A DNA stretch of 52,603 nucleotides from an uncultured Pelagibacteraceae bacterium (GTDB taxonomy: Bacteria; Pseudomonadota; Alphaproteobacteria; Pelagibacterales; Pelagibacteraceae), in contig CACNUU010000005.1 of the NCBI GenBank assembly GCA_902623735.1, forward strand, positions 1 to 52,603, written 5' to 3'. The position numbers were made by a program, and so were the translations under genes. Below the pieces are notes generated by a model. The model was given only the letters and a program-made list of their open reading frames with translations. It had not been told where the DNA came from and did not search any database. Below are positions 8,987 to 18,230 of the stretch, one piece after another. Position 1 is the first letter of the stretch; the number at the start of each line of letters is the position of its first letter.

Positions 8987-9277
8987 TTATTTTTTTTTAA
9001 AATTTCTTTTTTCAAAATCAATATACGACCATATCATATTTTTCCAAATTCGATTTGTTATCTTTGGATCTATATCATTTGAAATTGATTTTTTTCTAAT
9101 ATTTTTAAGAATCATCTTTATTCTTTTTTGATCTATAATTTGGCTCTTTTTATCTTTTAATGCCAATACTTTTTTTACTAAATTTGTTCTCTTCTTAATT
9201 ATCTTTATCAAAGAATTGTCTAATTTATCTAATTCAAATCTAATTTTATTAAGTTTTTTCTTTTTTAATGGCGACAT
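8987..9277 (-). CDS. chorismate mutase, AroQ type
   Basis: AroQ-type chorismate mutases convert chorismate to prephenate for Phe and Tyr synthesis. This 96-residue helical protein follows the monofunctional pattern: LDKLDNSLIKIIKKRTNLVK near the N-terminus (with the conserved Arg after the first helix) and the VLALKDKKSQIIDQKR segment holding the conserved Lys and the D-x-x-R-type residues. The C-terminal helix (ITNRIWKNMIWSYIDFEK) fits the family. It is convergent with rpmG and divergent from ctaA. It is not fused to prephenate dehydratase. The assignment is by motif only. Confidence 0.82.
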   Translation of the reverse strand: MSPLKKKKLNKIRFELDKLDNSLIKIIKKRTNLVKKVLALKDKKSQIIDQKRIKMILKNIRKKSISNDIDPKITNRIWKNMIWSYIDFEKRNFKKK

Positions 9278-9320
9278 TTATATATTTGGATATCTTAAAA
9301 ATTATTATATTTATCATTCT

Positions 9321-10355
9321 ATGTACATAGAAAATAACGTAATGCGCAGTAGATTGTCATCCTGGCTAATCTTTATGTTTTTTTTAATCGCACTTATGAT
9401 TGTGGTAGGTGGATTAACAAGATTAACTGACTCTGGTCTATCAATCACAAAATGGGAGCTATTTTATGGAACTTTTCCTCCTCTAAGTGAGGAAAAATGG
9501 ATCAATTATTTTAATGAATACAAATTAATTCCAGAATTTAAAATACAAAATTATTCAATGACTTTAAGTGAATTTAAAATTATTTTTTGGTGGGAATGGG
9601 CACATAGATTCTTAGGTAGATTAATTGGAATTTCATTTATCATACCACTAATTTATTTTACATATAAACTCAATTTCAAAAAATTGGCTAATTATTATTT
9701 TATTTTTTTCTTAATATGTTTTCAAGGATTTCTGGGTTGGTACATGGTTTCAAGTGGATTAATCGATAGAATTGATGTAAGCCATTTTCGTTTATCTTTA
9801 CATTTAATAATGGCATTTTTGATTTTATCTCTAATTTTATGGAGTTATTTTAAATTGAATATTGAAATTAAAGAACAATCAAAACTGAATTATCTTTTTC
9901 CTCTGACTTTTTTAATTTTAATATTTATTCAGATAATTATAGGAGCATTTGTATCAGGTATGGATGCAGGGTTGATTTACAACTCTTGGCCTTTAATGGG
10001 TGATACGTATTTTCCTGATGATAATAAATTTATGAATTTATTTAATATATCTGCGTTAAGTGATGCATCTTTAGTTCAATTCCTCCATCGAAATTTAGCA
10101 TATGTAATACTTTTTTTTTATTTTTTAATTTTATTTAAAATTTATAAAAACCAGATAAAAGCGTCTTTTTTGGCAATAAATATTTTAGGCATATTATTAC
10201 TTTCGCAAGTAATTTTAGGAATTTTGACTTTGATCAATGGTGTACAAATAGTATTGGCATCAATGCATCAATTAAGTTCAATATTTCTAGTTACTGCCTC
10301 AATATATTTTTTGTATCTAAATAAAAAAGTTAATTCTTTTGAACAGGAAAATTAG
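9321..10355 (+). CDS. ctaA: heme A synthase (CtaA/COX15)
   Basis: CtaA oxidises the C8 methyl of heme O to make heme A for aa3-type cytochrome oxidase, in the inner membrane. The first transmembrane segment is followed by the COX15 signature GGLTRLTDSGLSITKWE. Later come WWEWAHRFLGRLIG and QFLHRNLAY, which carry the conserved heme-ligand histidines, and a third in ASMHQLSS. About eight membrane segments are present. The open frame extends back to 9216, but that would overlap the divergent chorismate mutase gene. ATG at 9321 (344 residues) or at 9342 fits the family better. The 3' end overlaps the convergent hydrolase gene by 26 bases. Confidence 0.92.
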   Translation: MYIENNVMRSRLSSWLIFMFFLIALMIVVGGLTRLTDSGLSITKWELFYGTFPPLSEEKWINYFNEYKLIPEFKIQNYSMTLSEFKIIFWWEWAHRFLGRLIGISFIIPLIYFTYKLNFKKLANYYFIFFLICFQGFLGWYMVSSGLIDRIDVSHFRLSLHLIMAFLILSLILWSYFKLNIEIKEQSKLNYLFPLTFLILIFIQIIIGAFVSGMDAGLIYNSWPLMGDTYFPDDNKFMNLFNISALSDASLVQFLHRNLAYVILFFYFLILFKIYKNQIKASFLAINILGILLLSQVILGILTLINGVQIVLASMHQLSSIFLVTASIYFLYLNKKVNSFEQEN

Positions 10356-11148
10356 TTAAAATAAATTTTTTTAGGACTTTTAAGACTTGGTCAGCTTCCT
10401 CAAGTAGCATCATGTGACCACAATTATCAATTATCTCAACTTGACTTCCTTCTATTAGGTCTGCTAATTTTTTGCCTTCTTTAACAGGACACATTTTATC
10501 ACCGGAGGCAAGTATAGATAAAGTGGGAATCTTAATTTTTTTCGCAGCCTCGAAACCATTTTTATAATTATCACAAGCTCGAAAATCTACTCCTAATGTA
10601 TTTTTTATAGTTCTAGATTTAGCTAACATGCCACCAGTGTTAATGTGATATAAACCTGGAACAGGATGGCCTCCAAAATGTCCTGCTGGACCATGCGCCC
10701 AATCCATCATTAAATCAACAGCTTTAGTGTCATTATTTTCTGCAAGTGATAACAACTCAGGATTCATTGGTATTGCTCCGGCTCCTCCCATTAAGCTTAA
10801 GGTTTTTATTTTTTTTGGATGTCTAAAAGCACATTCAATAATTACTAAACAACCCTGTGAATGACCAACAAGTGATGCTTCTTTATAACCAACAGCTTCA
10901 ATTACTTCACTAATCCAATCAGCCATCTCTTCAATTGATTTTAAACTTTGGCCACCAGAAAGACCATGACCAGGCAAATCTAAAGCCAAAACACTATAAC
11001 CATGAAATGCAAAGTATCTTGTTTGGAGTACCCAAGTCATATGGGTTAAACCACTTCCATGTACAAAAATAATTAGGGGTTTCTTTTTATCAAAAGGACG
11101 ACCACCTGTAGAAGCAAAAACTTCTACATCATTAACTTTAAACTTCAT
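10330..11148 (-). CDS. alpha/beta-fold hydrolase
   Basis: The 272-residue protein has the complete alpha/beta-hydrolase outline: oxyanion motif HGSG at 30-33, nucleophile elbow GHSQG with S97, acid D217 in LASGDKMCP and histidine H245 in NCGHMMLLEE. No signal peptide is present, so it is cytoplasmic. The substrate cannot be told from sequence. It overlaps the stop of metY by 4 bases (ATGA), so the two are translated from one message; a link to homoserine or acyl-ester metabolism is only suggested by that context. Its composition looks less AT-rich than most neighbours. Confidence 0.85.
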   Translation of the reverse strand: MKFKVNDVEVFASTGGRPFDKKKPLIIFVHGSGLTHMTWVLQTRYFAFHGYSVLALDLPGHGLSGGQSLKSIEEMADWISEVIEAVGYKEASLVGHSQGCLVIIECAFRHPKKIKTLSLMGGAGAIPMNPELLSLAENNDTKAVDLMMDWAHGPAGHFGGHPVPGLYHINTGGMLAKSRTIKNTLGVDFRACDNYKNGFEAAKKIKIPTLSILASGDKMCPVKEGKKLADLIEGSQVEIIDNCGHMMLLEEADQVLKVLKKFILTNFPVQKN

Positions 11149-12479
11149 TGATTGGAAACAAGTCTAGGTTTTCTTGCGGCTCTAAAACCTGCTTCAAAAT
11201 CATTTCTAATATCCTCAAAGTCTTCTATGCCAACAGATAACCTAATCATGTCTTGAGACAATCCTGCAAATTTCAAAGTTGCTTCATCCATTTGAGAATG
11301 AGTAGATGATGCTGGATGAATTACCAGAGTTCTTGTATCACCAACATTCGCAAGATGTGAGGCAAGTTTTACATTGTTAATAAATGCTTCACCAGCTTCT
11401 TTTCCACCATGAATACCAAAAGCTATCATTGATCCTTTACCATTTGGTAAAAGTTTTTTCGCTAATTCATGGTCTGGATGATCAGGAACACTTGGATGAG
11501 AAACCCATGCAACACTTTCATTACTTAAAAGATACTCAACCATTTTTTCTGCATTAGAGCAATGTTTCTGCATTCTTACAGATAAAGTTTCAATACCCTG
11601 TAAAACATTCCATGCATTTTGTGGACTTAAACAAGGTCCAAAATCTCTCATACCTTCAGCTCTTGCTTTCATCGTAAAAGCTGTTGGTCCAAATTCTTCA
11701 GCAAATGAAAGTCCATGATATCCTTCATAAGGAGTTGTCATAGTTGGAAATTTATCATTTTGCATCCAATCAAATTTTCCACCCTCAACTAAAATACCTG
11801 CCATTGATGATCCATGTCCTGCCATCCATTTTGTTAGTGAGTGAACTACTATATCAGCTCCATGATCAATTGGTTTACAAAGATAAGGAGTTTGATAAGT
11901 TGCATCTATCATTAACGGAATACCTGCATCATGTGCAATTTTAGCAACCTCGGGCATGTCCATTAATTCATTACCAGGATTGCCAACAAGTTCACCAAAA
12001 ATACCTTTAGTATTTTTTTGAATTGCTTTTTTAAATCCTTGAGTATCTCTTGGCTTAACAAAAGTACATTTAATTCCAAACTTAGGTAAAGTGAGTCTAA
12101 ATAAATTAACAGTTCCTCCATAAAGTTGAGAAGAAACTACTAGGTGATCTCCTGCCTCACATAAAGTCATTACAGTTAAAAAAATTGCACTCATACCCGA
12201 TGAGGTTGCCAAAGCAGCAGTGCCTCCTTCAAGAGCTGCAACTCTTTCCTCTAAAACTGCAACAGTTGGATTTGAAATTCTACTGTATATGTGACCACCT
12301 CTTTCTAAATTAAAGAGGGCAGCTGCATGGTCAACATCATCAAATAAATATGAAGTTGTCTGATAAATAGGTACTTGTCTAGAACCGGCGTTTTTATGAG
12401 GTTGGTACCCAGCATGAAGACTCAGTGTATCAAATTTGTAAGTTTTAGGATCGGTGCTTTTCTTTTTTTTATCAGTCAT
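11145..12479 (-). CDS. metY: O-acetylhomoserine sulfhydrylase (PLP enzyme)
   Basis: MetY joins O-acetylhomoserine with sulfide (or methanethiol) to give homocysteine (or methionine). This 444-residue protein begins FDTLSLHAGYQP, the usual MetY start. The Cys/Met-metabolism PLP family block follows: YSRISNPT at 65-72, SSGMSA at 93-98 and Schiff-base K217 in VVHSLTKWMAGHG. The long insert typical of MetY over CGS/CBL enzymes is present (residues 230-265). It is divergent from rplM. A 91-base 5' leader was inspected for SAM riboswitch features and none was recognised. Supplying methionine this way fits the metG and hom genes nearby. Confidence 0.94.
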   Translation of the reverse strand: MTDKKKKSTDPKTYKFDTLSLHAGYQPHKNAGSRQVPIYQTTSYLFDDVDHAAALFNLERGGHIYSRISNPTVAVLEERVAALEGGTAALATSSGMSAIFLTVMTLCEAGDHLVVSSQLYGGTVNLFRLTLPKFGIKCTFVKPRDTQGFKKAIQKNTKGIFGELVGNPGNELMDMPEVAKIAHDAGIPLMIDATYQTPYLCKPIDHGADIVVHSLTKWMAGHGSSMAGILVEGGKFDWMQNDKFPTMTTPYEGYHGLSFAEEFGPTAFTMKARAEGMRDFGPCLSPQNAWNVLQGIETLSVRMQKHCSNAEKMVEYLLSNESVAWVSHPSVPDHPDHELAKKLLPNGKGSMIAFGIHGGKEAGEAFINNVKLASHLANVGDTRTLVIHPASSTHSQMDEATLKFAGLSQDMIRLSVGIEDFEDIRNDFEAGFRAARKPRLVSNQ

Positions 12480-12531
12480 AAATATTCCTTATTTTTAAAT
12501 ATTAATCTTTAACTATCAATATTAATATAAA

Positions 12532-12559
12532 TTGACAATATGACATTTATCAGTATTAA
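12532..12559 (+). promoter_or_regulatory. candidate sigma-70 promoter for rplM-rpsI
   Basis: A -35 box TTGACA (12532-12537) is followed after 16 bases by TATTAA (12554-12559) in the metY-rplM divergent gap. Initiation would fall about 5 bases before the rplM start codon at 12571, so the message would have almost no leader. Found by eye. Confidence 0.5.
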
Positions 12560-12570
12560 TCCGCCCAATC

Positions 12571-13029
12571 ATGACTAAATTTGTTAAAAAAGAGCAATTA
12601 TCATCTTCATGGTATGAGATAGATGCAAAAAATGCTGTAGTCGGAAGACTTGCAACAGTTATATCTAAGATAATTAGAGGTAAAAACAAAACAACTTATA
12701 CTCCTCATATGGATGATGGTGATTTTGTTGTTGTGAAAAATATTGAACTTATAAAATTTACAGGAAAGAAATTTCAAAACAAAAAATATTATAGACACAC
12801 TGGTCATCCAGGGGGTATTAAGGAAACAACTCCTGAAAAACTACATGAAAAAAAACCTGAGGAAGCTCTTAAACTTGCAGTAAAAAGAATGCTTCCTGGT
12901 GGTGTGTTAGGAAAAAAACAATTAAATAAATTGAAAATATATTCTGGTAATAGTCATCCACATACATCCCAAAATCCAAAAATATTAGAATTAAGTAAAT
13001 TAAATAATAAAAATATAATTAGAAACTAA
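12571..13029 (+). CDS. rplM: 50S ribosomal protein L13
   Basis: L13 is an early-assembly protein of the large subunit. The 152-residue sequence has the family start (SSWYEIDAKNAVVGRLAT), the YYRHTGHPGGIKE motif and VKRMLPGGVLGKKQLNKLKIY in the second half. It is one base away from rpsI, forming the universal rplM-rpsI pair. The length is slightly above the E. coli protein because of a short Asn/Lys-rich tail. Confidence 0.97.
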   Translation: MTKFVKKEQLSSSWYEIDAKNAVVGRLATVISKIIRGKNKTTYTPHMDDGDFVVVKNIELIKFTGKKFQNKKYYRHTGHPGGIKETTPEKLHEKKPEEALKLAVKRMLPGGVLGKKQLNKLKIYSGNSHPHTSQNPKILELSKLNNKNIIRN

Positions 13030-13030
13030 T

Positions 13031-13468
13031 ATGGAAAATACCGAAACAGCTCTTAAATCATCAAAAGTAAAATTAGATTTTAAAGATAGCAAATATGCAA
13101 CAGGCAGAAGAAAAACATCTGTAGCAAAAGTCTGGGTAAAAAAAGGTTCAGGAAAAATTTATGTTAATGGAAAAATCTATAGCGATTATTTTTCAAACGA
13201 AAATCATAAAATGCAAATCACTAGACCATTTGAACTAATAAACCAGGCCACGGATTATGATGTAAGATGTAGTGTAAAGGGTGGTGGTCCAACAGGGCAG
13301 GCTGGTGCAATGGTTCATGGAATATCAAAAGCCCTTGTTTTATTTGATGAGAGCTTAAAATCTACACTTAAAACCGAAAAACTTACCACCAGAGACTCTC
13401 GTGCGGTTGAGAGAAAAAAACCTGGAAGACGAAAAGCAAGAAGAAGCTTTCAGTTTTCTAAAAGATAA
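13031..13468 (+). CDS. rpsI: 30S ribosomal protein S9
   Basis: S9 binds the head of the small subunit, with its C-terminal tail touching P-site tRNA. The 145-residue protein has a short extra N-terminus (about 20 residues) before YATGRRKTSVAKVWVKKGSG. The GGGPTGQAGA block follows, and the C-terminus RRKARRSFQFSKR retains the SKR end that contacts tRNA. It is co-transcribed with rplM. No terminator was recognised before argC, 33 bases downstream. Confidence 0.97.
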   Translation: MENTETALKSSKVKLDFKDSKYATGRRKTSVAKVWVKKGSGKIYVNGKIYSDYFSNENHKMQITRPFELINQATDYDVRCSVKGGGPTGQAGAMVHGISKALVLFDESLKSTLKTEKLTTRDSRAVERKKPGRRKARRSFQFSKR

Positions 13469-13501
13469 TTTTCTTTTAATTTTTAATTGTTATAATAAAA
13501 A

Positions 13502-14524
13502 ATGTTTAAGCTAAATGTATTAATTGCTGGTTCGACTGGATATATTGGTGTTCAATTAATAAAATTATTATTAAACCATAAATTTGTTAAAATTAAATAC
13601 CTTTGTGGAAATACTTCAGTTGGAAAAAAAATTTCTTCATATGAAAAATTTTTTTTAAATAAGAAGCTTCCTAAAATAATTAGATTTAACAAAAAATATC
13701 TTAAAGACATAGATGTAATTTTTACTGCTCTACCAAATGGTGAAGCTCAACAAATTTCTAATCATTTAACTAGTAAAAATGTTTTAATAGATCTGGCTGC
13801 TGATTTTAGACTAAAAAAAAGTTCAGAATATTTAAAATGGTATAAACAAAAACATAAAGCAGTAATGAATATTAAAAAAAGTATCTATGCTTTACCTGAA
13901 ATTAATGGTGCTAAAATAAAAAACTTTAACATAATTTCATGCCCTGGTTGTTATCCAACTTCAATTTTATTACCTTTAATTCCTTTAGTTCAAAAAAATT
14001 TAATTAAGTTAAATAATATTATTATAGACTCAAAGTCAGGATATTCTGGTGCGGGTAGAGGAGTTTTTAAAAAATACAAAAATAAAAATCTTTTTGAGTC
14101 ATTAAGTGCTTATGGAGTTGGTTTTCATAGACATAATTCTGAAATTGAACAAATGTTAAAAGAATATTCAAAAAGAAATATAAATTTTTCTTTTACACCT
14201 CATCTGTCACCTATGTTTAGAGGTATTTTAAGTACTATTTATATTGAAGCAAAAAAGGGAATTTCTCAAAACAAAATAAATTATATTCTTAAAAGATATT
14301 ATGAGAAACATTCATTTATAAATGTTTTAAAAAATGATACTTTCATAAGCACCAATGATGTAATTAACACAAATAATTGTAATATTTCGATTTGTAAGTC
14401 CAAATACAAAAATAGATTTATAATTTTAACAGCAATAGATAATTTGATAAAAGGTGGTTCTGGACAAGGAATTCAAAATATGAATTTAAGATTCGGTTAT
14501 CCAGTAGATACAGGGTTAAAATGA
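13502..14524 (+). CDS. argC: N-acetyl-gamma-glutamyl-phosphate reductase
   Basis: ArgC performs the NADPH-dependent reduction in arginine synthesis. The Rossmann nucleotide motif AGSTGYIG is at 9-16, the catalytic cysteine is C150 in SCPGCYPTS, and the substrate block SGYSGAGRG follows. The C-terminus NLIKGGSGQGIQNMN is typical. At 340 residues it is of normal type 1 length. The gene order rplM-rpsI-argC is widespread in Alphaproteobacteria. The stop codon overlaps the next start (ATGA), which couples it to the small lipoprotein gene. Confidence 0.94.
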   Translation: MFKLNVLIAGSTGYIGVQLIKLLLNHKFVKIKYLCGNTSVGKKISSYEKFFLNKKLPKIIRFNKKYLKDIDVIFTALPNGEAQQISNHLTSKNVLIDLAADFRLKKSSEYLKWYKQKHKAVMNIKKSIYALPEINGAKIKNFNIISCPGCYPTSILLPLIPLVQKNLIKLNNIIIDSKSGYSGAGRGVFKKYKNKNLFESLSAYGVGFHRHNSEIEQMLKEYSKRNINFSFTPHLSPMFRGILSTIYIEAKKGISQNKINYILKRYYEKHSFINVLKNDTFISTNDVINTNNCNISICKSKYKNRFIILTAIDNLIKGGSGQGIQNMNLRFGYPVDTGLK

Positions 14525-14748
14525 GATTTCTTAATATAGTGATAATTCTATTTTTATTTCAAGCATGTTCATTCAACAATGATTCTAAGTATTGGAATGA
14601 ACATAATGATCAAAAGATTGCTGATAAAAAAAAATTAACTGAAATTATCAAAAAATCAGAAGATATAACTCTTATGACTATAGATGAATACAATATCTTT
14701 ATAGATGATTATGTAAAAAAGAGTAAATTTCCAAATATAAGTAAATGA
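14521..14748 (+). CDS. small lipoprotein of unknown function
   Basis: I do not recognise a family. The 75-residue product has a lipoprotein signal with a lipobox-like FQAC (Cys16), then a hydrophilic mature part of about 60 residues, rich in Lys and Asp, with no further membrane segment. It overlaps argC and hom by 4 bases each (both ATGA), so all three are translated from one mRNA. The tight overlaps and good signal argue that it is real. Nothing in it explains why a lipoprotein sits in an amino-acid biosynthesis operon. Confidence 0.7.
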   Translation: MRFLNIVIILFLFQACSFNNDSKYWNEHNDQKIADKKKLTEIIKKSEDITLMTIDEYNIFIDDYVKKSKFPNISK

Positions 14749-16037
14749 ATAAAAATATAAATATAGCTATAGTTGGACTAGGTCAAATTGGCAATTATCT
14801 CTACAATGAATTAAATGTAAAAAAAAAAGATATAGAGAAAAAAACTGGAAAAAAAATCAAAATTGTTGCCGTCTCAGCAAAAAATATTAATAAAAAAAGA
14901 AAATTTCCTATCTCAAAAAAAATTTTTTACAAAAATCCTTTGAAGATATTTGAAAATGTTCATGTAGATGTAGTATTTGAATGTGTGGGTACATCAGATG
15001 GAGTTTCAAAAAAAATTGTAGAAACTGCATTAAAAAATAAATCTCATATAATAACTCCAAATAAGGCTCTCATAGCTAAACACGGAGACTCTTTATCAAA
15101 ATTGGCCGAAAAAAATAAAGTTAACCTTGAATTTGAAGCTTCAGTTGCTGGCGGTATACCAATTTTAAGAACCATTAAAGAAGGTTTAGCAACAAATAAA
15201 ATTAATAAAGTTTATGGGATTTTAAATGGAACAACTAATTACATATTGTCGGAAATGGAAAATAGTCAGGAACCATTTGATAAAGTATTAAGAAAAGCCC
15301 AAGAATTGGGATACGCAGAGCCAGGAAATCCTAAATTAGATTTAAATGGATTTGATGCTTTTGCAAAAGTTAGAATTTTGTCAGCACTCGCCTTTAATAA
15401 TAAGATCTCTAAATATAAGTGTATCATGGAAGGTATTGAAAAGGTTGAACTTAAAGATATTAAAATTGCTGGTCAATTGAATTATAGAATTAAATTATTA
15501 GGTATATCTGAAATTATTGACAATAAATTATTTGAAACCGTACATCCATGTTTAGTAAAGAAAAATACTTACATCGGAAATGTCAATGGAGTAATGAATG
15601 CTGTTATAACTGAAGGCAAGCCAGTTGGAGAAAGTGTTTTGCAAGGGGAGGGCGCAGGACCGGGTCCAACATCATCCTCTTTATTATCTGATTTATTATC
15701 AATTTTAAGAGGAAATATTAAATATCCCTTTGGAGTTATCTCTAATAAGAGAAAATCGATAAAATCTTATGATAATAATAATTATTCAAATTCTTTATAT
15801 CTTAGATTTGAAGTTAAAGATAAACAGGGTGTGCTATCTACTATTACTAATAGACTTGCAAAATTTAAGATATCAGTAAAACGAATAATACAAACCCCTG
15901 ATAAAAAGAATGATAGAGCTACTATCGTTATTATTACTCACAAAACTAAAGAAATTAATATAAGAAATTGTTTATCGATATTTAAAAAAAATAAAAATAT
16001 AGTCAAATTTCCGACATTAATAAGAATTTATAATTAA
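14745..16037 (+). CDS. hom: homoserine dehydrogenase
   Basis: Hom reduces aspartate semialdehyde to homoserine, the branch to Met and Thr. The N-terminal Rossmann motif is VGLGQIGNYL. The catalytic domain has VAGGIPILRTIKEGLA followed by NGTTNYILSEM and YAEPGNPKLDLNGFDA, and the GEGAGPGPTSSSLLSDL block precedes a C-terminal ACT domain (about 350-425) for allosteric control, probably by threonine. At 430 residues it is typical of the monofunctional enzyme. In many Alphaproteobacteria glpX follows hom directly; here glpX is 7.5 kb away on the other strand. Confidence 0.94.
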   Translation: MNKNINIAIVGLGQIGNYLYNELNVKKKDIEKKTGKKIKIVAVSAKNINKKRKFPISKKIFYKNPLKIFENVHVDVVFECVGTSDGVSKKIVETALKNKSHIITPNKALIAKHGDSLSKLAEKNKVNLEFEASVAGGIPILRTIKEGLATNKINKVYGILNGTTNYILSEMENSQEPFDKVLRKAQELGYAEPGNPKLDLNGFDAFAKVRILSALAFNNKISKYKCIMEGIEKVELKDIKIAGQLNYRIKLLGISEIIDNKLFETVHPCLVKKNTYIGNVNGVMNAVITEGKPVGESVLQGEGAGPGPTSSSLLSDLLSILRGNIKYPFGVISNKRKSIKSYDNNNYSNSLYLRFEVKDKQGVLSTITNRLAKFKISVKRIIQTPDKKNDRATIVIITHKTKEINIRNCLSIFKKNKNIVKFPTLIRIYN

Positions 16038-16939
16038 TGGACATATATCTAAAACTCTTTGAAGTTTTATTTCCTGTTTTTTTTGTTGTGGGTATTGGAT
16101 ATTATTTAGGTAAAAAAAATCCAAAAATAGATACAACCTTTATTACTAATTTTGCTGCAAATGTTGGTACGCCTGCAATGATTATCTATGCTTTAAATCC
16201 AGTAAATATCTCATTCAATATTTTTTTAGATTATTTTTGGTATTACTCATTAGCTATAATTGGCTTCATGATTACTGGAGTATTAATTTTATATCTACTA
16301 AATACGAAAGATATTATTAGAGAATTACCTCCATTAACAATGCCCAACACTGGAAACATGGGTTTACCAATATGTCTTTTTGCTTATGGTTCACAAGGAT
16401 TAGGTGTTTCTGCTGCCATATCTGCTTTAATTATTTTGTGTCATTTTACTCTTGGTGTTTTTTTGGCTGATAGAAGATTTAGTTTAAATGTAATACTAAA
16501 AAGCCCTCCTTTTTATGCAATAATAATTTCAATATTCTTACTGTATTATGATTTTGAACTCCCAGGATTTGTAGAGAATACAACTTTCTTATTAATGTAT
16601 GCTACGATATTTCTAATTTTAATGTCATTAGGTATTGCCTTAACAAGACTTAAGGTTTTTTCCCTTAATAAAGCAGTTGTTTCCTCTATTGCTAGAGTAA
16701 TAATTGGTCCTTTAATTGGATACTTATTGATATCATATTTTAATTTAGAGGGTTTTGCAGCTGGTGTTTTATTGATTCAATGTTCAATGCCAAGTGCTGT
16801 TTTAAATTACCTTGTAGCATCAATATATTCACCAAAGAAGGTTGTAGATAGTGTTGCCAGTACTATTGTTGTTTCAACACTTATGTCATTCATAACTGTT
16901 CCAATAGTTGTATTCTTTGCTTTAAAATACTTTAATTAG
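16037..16939 (+). CDS. AEC-family permease (auxin efflux carrier type)
   Basis: The 300-residue protein is strongly hydrophobic with about ten membrane segments in the two-halves pattern of the AEC family. Characteristic stretches are MPNTGNMGLPICLFAYG in the first half and QCSMPSAVLNYLVASIY in the second, the conserved half-helix regions of the family. Bacterial AEC members export malate, malonate or other organic anions; the substrate here is unknown. It starts on the last base of hom (TAATG), so it is probably co-transcribed. Confidence 0.85.
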   Translation: MDIYLKLFEVLFPVFFVVGIGYYLGKKNPKIDTTFITNFAANVGTPAMIIYALNPVNISFNIFLDYFWYYSLAIIGFMITGVLILYLLNTKDIIRELPPLTMPNTGNMGLPICLFAYGSQGLGVSAAISALIILCHFTLGVFLADRRFSLNVILKSPPFYAIIISIFLLYYDFELPGFVENTTFLLMYATIFLILMSLGIALTRLKVFSLNKAVVSSIARVIIGPLIGYLLISYFNLEGFAAGVLLIQCSMPSAVLNYLVASIYSPKKVVDSVASTIVVSTLMSFITVPIVVFFALKYFN

Positions 16940-16959
16940 TCTATATCCTTAATTTATAA

Positions 16960-17811
16960 ATGAAGGCTATAACTTTCAACCTTTTAGCTTGGGTAATGCT
17001 TCCAATAATGGATGGATTTGCAAAATATCTAAGTGCTGATCTTCCAGTATTACAAATAACGTGGGCAAGATATTTTTTTACTGTAGCCTTTACTTTTCCA
17101 ATTATGTTTTTCTTTTTCAAAAAAAATCTTGTATGTACGGATAAACCAAAATTACAATTTATCAGAGGTTTAATTCTATTATCTGCTAACATTTGTTTCT
17201 TTTATGCGATTTCAGTTATATCCTTGGCAAAAGCATTAACATTAGCTTTTGTTGCACCTTTAATTGTTACTGCTTTTTCACCAATTTTTTTAGGTGAGAA
17301 GGTAGGTTTTAGAAGATGGTCTGCTGTGATTATAGGATTTATAGGTTCTTTGGTAGTAATAAGACCTGGTTTTGTTGAAATTAATCTAGCAAGTATAGCT
17401 GCTTTGGGAACGGGAATAATGTACGGTTTCTATTTAATTATTACACGTAAATTGAGCACTTCAGATAATCCATTATTAACCTTATTACTAACTGGTGTAG
17501 TAGGGGCCGTAATCATATCAACAATAATGCCATTTGTTTGGGTTAAGCCAACTATTAATCAATGGTCAATGATGGCTGCTATTGGTGTATTTGCCTGTAT
17601 AGGGCATTTATTTTTAATATTATCTCTTAAATATGCTGATGCCTCTAAGCTAGCACCATTTAGCTATTTTGAGATCATTACAAACATAATTATAGGTTAT
17701 TATTTCTTCAGTGACTTTCCAGATAATTGGACTTTTTTAGGATTATTCATCATTGTAATAAGTGGTATTTACATCTCAAGGAGAGAGAGTTTGGTTAAGA
17801 AGATTAAATAA
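16960..17811 (+). CDS. EamA/DMT-superfamily permease
   Basis: The 283-residue inner-membrane protein shows two EamA repeats with about ten membrane helices. Recognisable blocks are FAKYLSADLPVLQITWARYF near the N-terminus, AKALTLAFVAPLIVTAFS in helix 4, and GEKVGFRRWSAVIIGFIGSL at the end of the first half. It is 20 bases after the AEC permease gene. The substrate is unknown; family members export metabolites or amino acids. It is the last gene before the 460-base non-coding stretch that opens the accessory region. Confidence 0.85.
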   Translation: MKAITFNLLAWVMLPIMDGFAKYLSADLPVLQITWARYFFTVAFTFPIMFFFFKKNLVCTDKPKLQFIRGLILLSANICFFYAISVISLAKALTLAFVAPLIVTAFSPIFLGEKVGFRRWSAVIIGFIGSLVVIRPGFVEINLASIAALGTGIMYGFYLIITRKLSTSDNPLLTLLLTGVVGAVIISTIMPFVWVKPTINQWSMMAAIGVFACIGHLFLILSLKYADASKLAPFSYFEIITNIIIGYYFFSDFPDNWTFLGLFIIVISGIYISRRESLVKKIK

Positions 17812-18230
17812 TAGGTACTATTTATTTACTAATATTGAAAGTATTACTTTAATTATACTATCTAAATATATGTAATTATTAAATATTTTTATTAATTAAA
17901 AAATTAATATTTTTATCTAAAAATTATGATTAACTTAAATAAATGCTTTAAATTCATTAAAAATTGAACAAATTTATTATAAATTATTTGAAATATTAAA
18001 AAAACCACAAAAATAAAGGGTTTTAGAATATTTGCTTATTTAAATCTTTGAGAAATAAAGCAATCTAAAAGTGTTATAATTAAACAAAAATAGAGCAATG
18101 CACTTAATGAATATACCATTTAAACAGCCATAGAGGGGTCATTTTTAGGTGTAGGCCTATATTTGGTACAACTGAAGGGTGAATTGTAGTTTTAATAAAT
18201 AAAATTAAAAAAAAGATCAAAAATGGTTGA
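17812..18230 (+). other. long AT-rich non-coding stretch with a short GC-richer patch
   Basis: No reading frame here can be defended in either direction. Most of it is very AT-rich with many stops. A patch at about 18121-18180 is less AT-rich and contains two loosely similar units, ATTTTTAGGTGTA and ATATTTGGTACA, in tandem. This could be a decayed integrase-associated site or gene remnant, but that is a guess. The stretch lies at the left edge of the accessory segment that carries a tyrosine recombinase. Confidence 0.5.

Noticed and set aside
9216..9320. Extended N-terminus of heme A synthase
   Set aside because: It would overlap the divergent chorismate mutase gene and is not part of the family; later ATG codons fit better.
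12480..12570. Possible SAM riboswitch in the 5' leader of metY
   Set aside because: metY leaders in marine Alphaproteobacteria are known hosts of such elements, but the 91-base leader has no recognisable conserved core or stable GC helix by eye.
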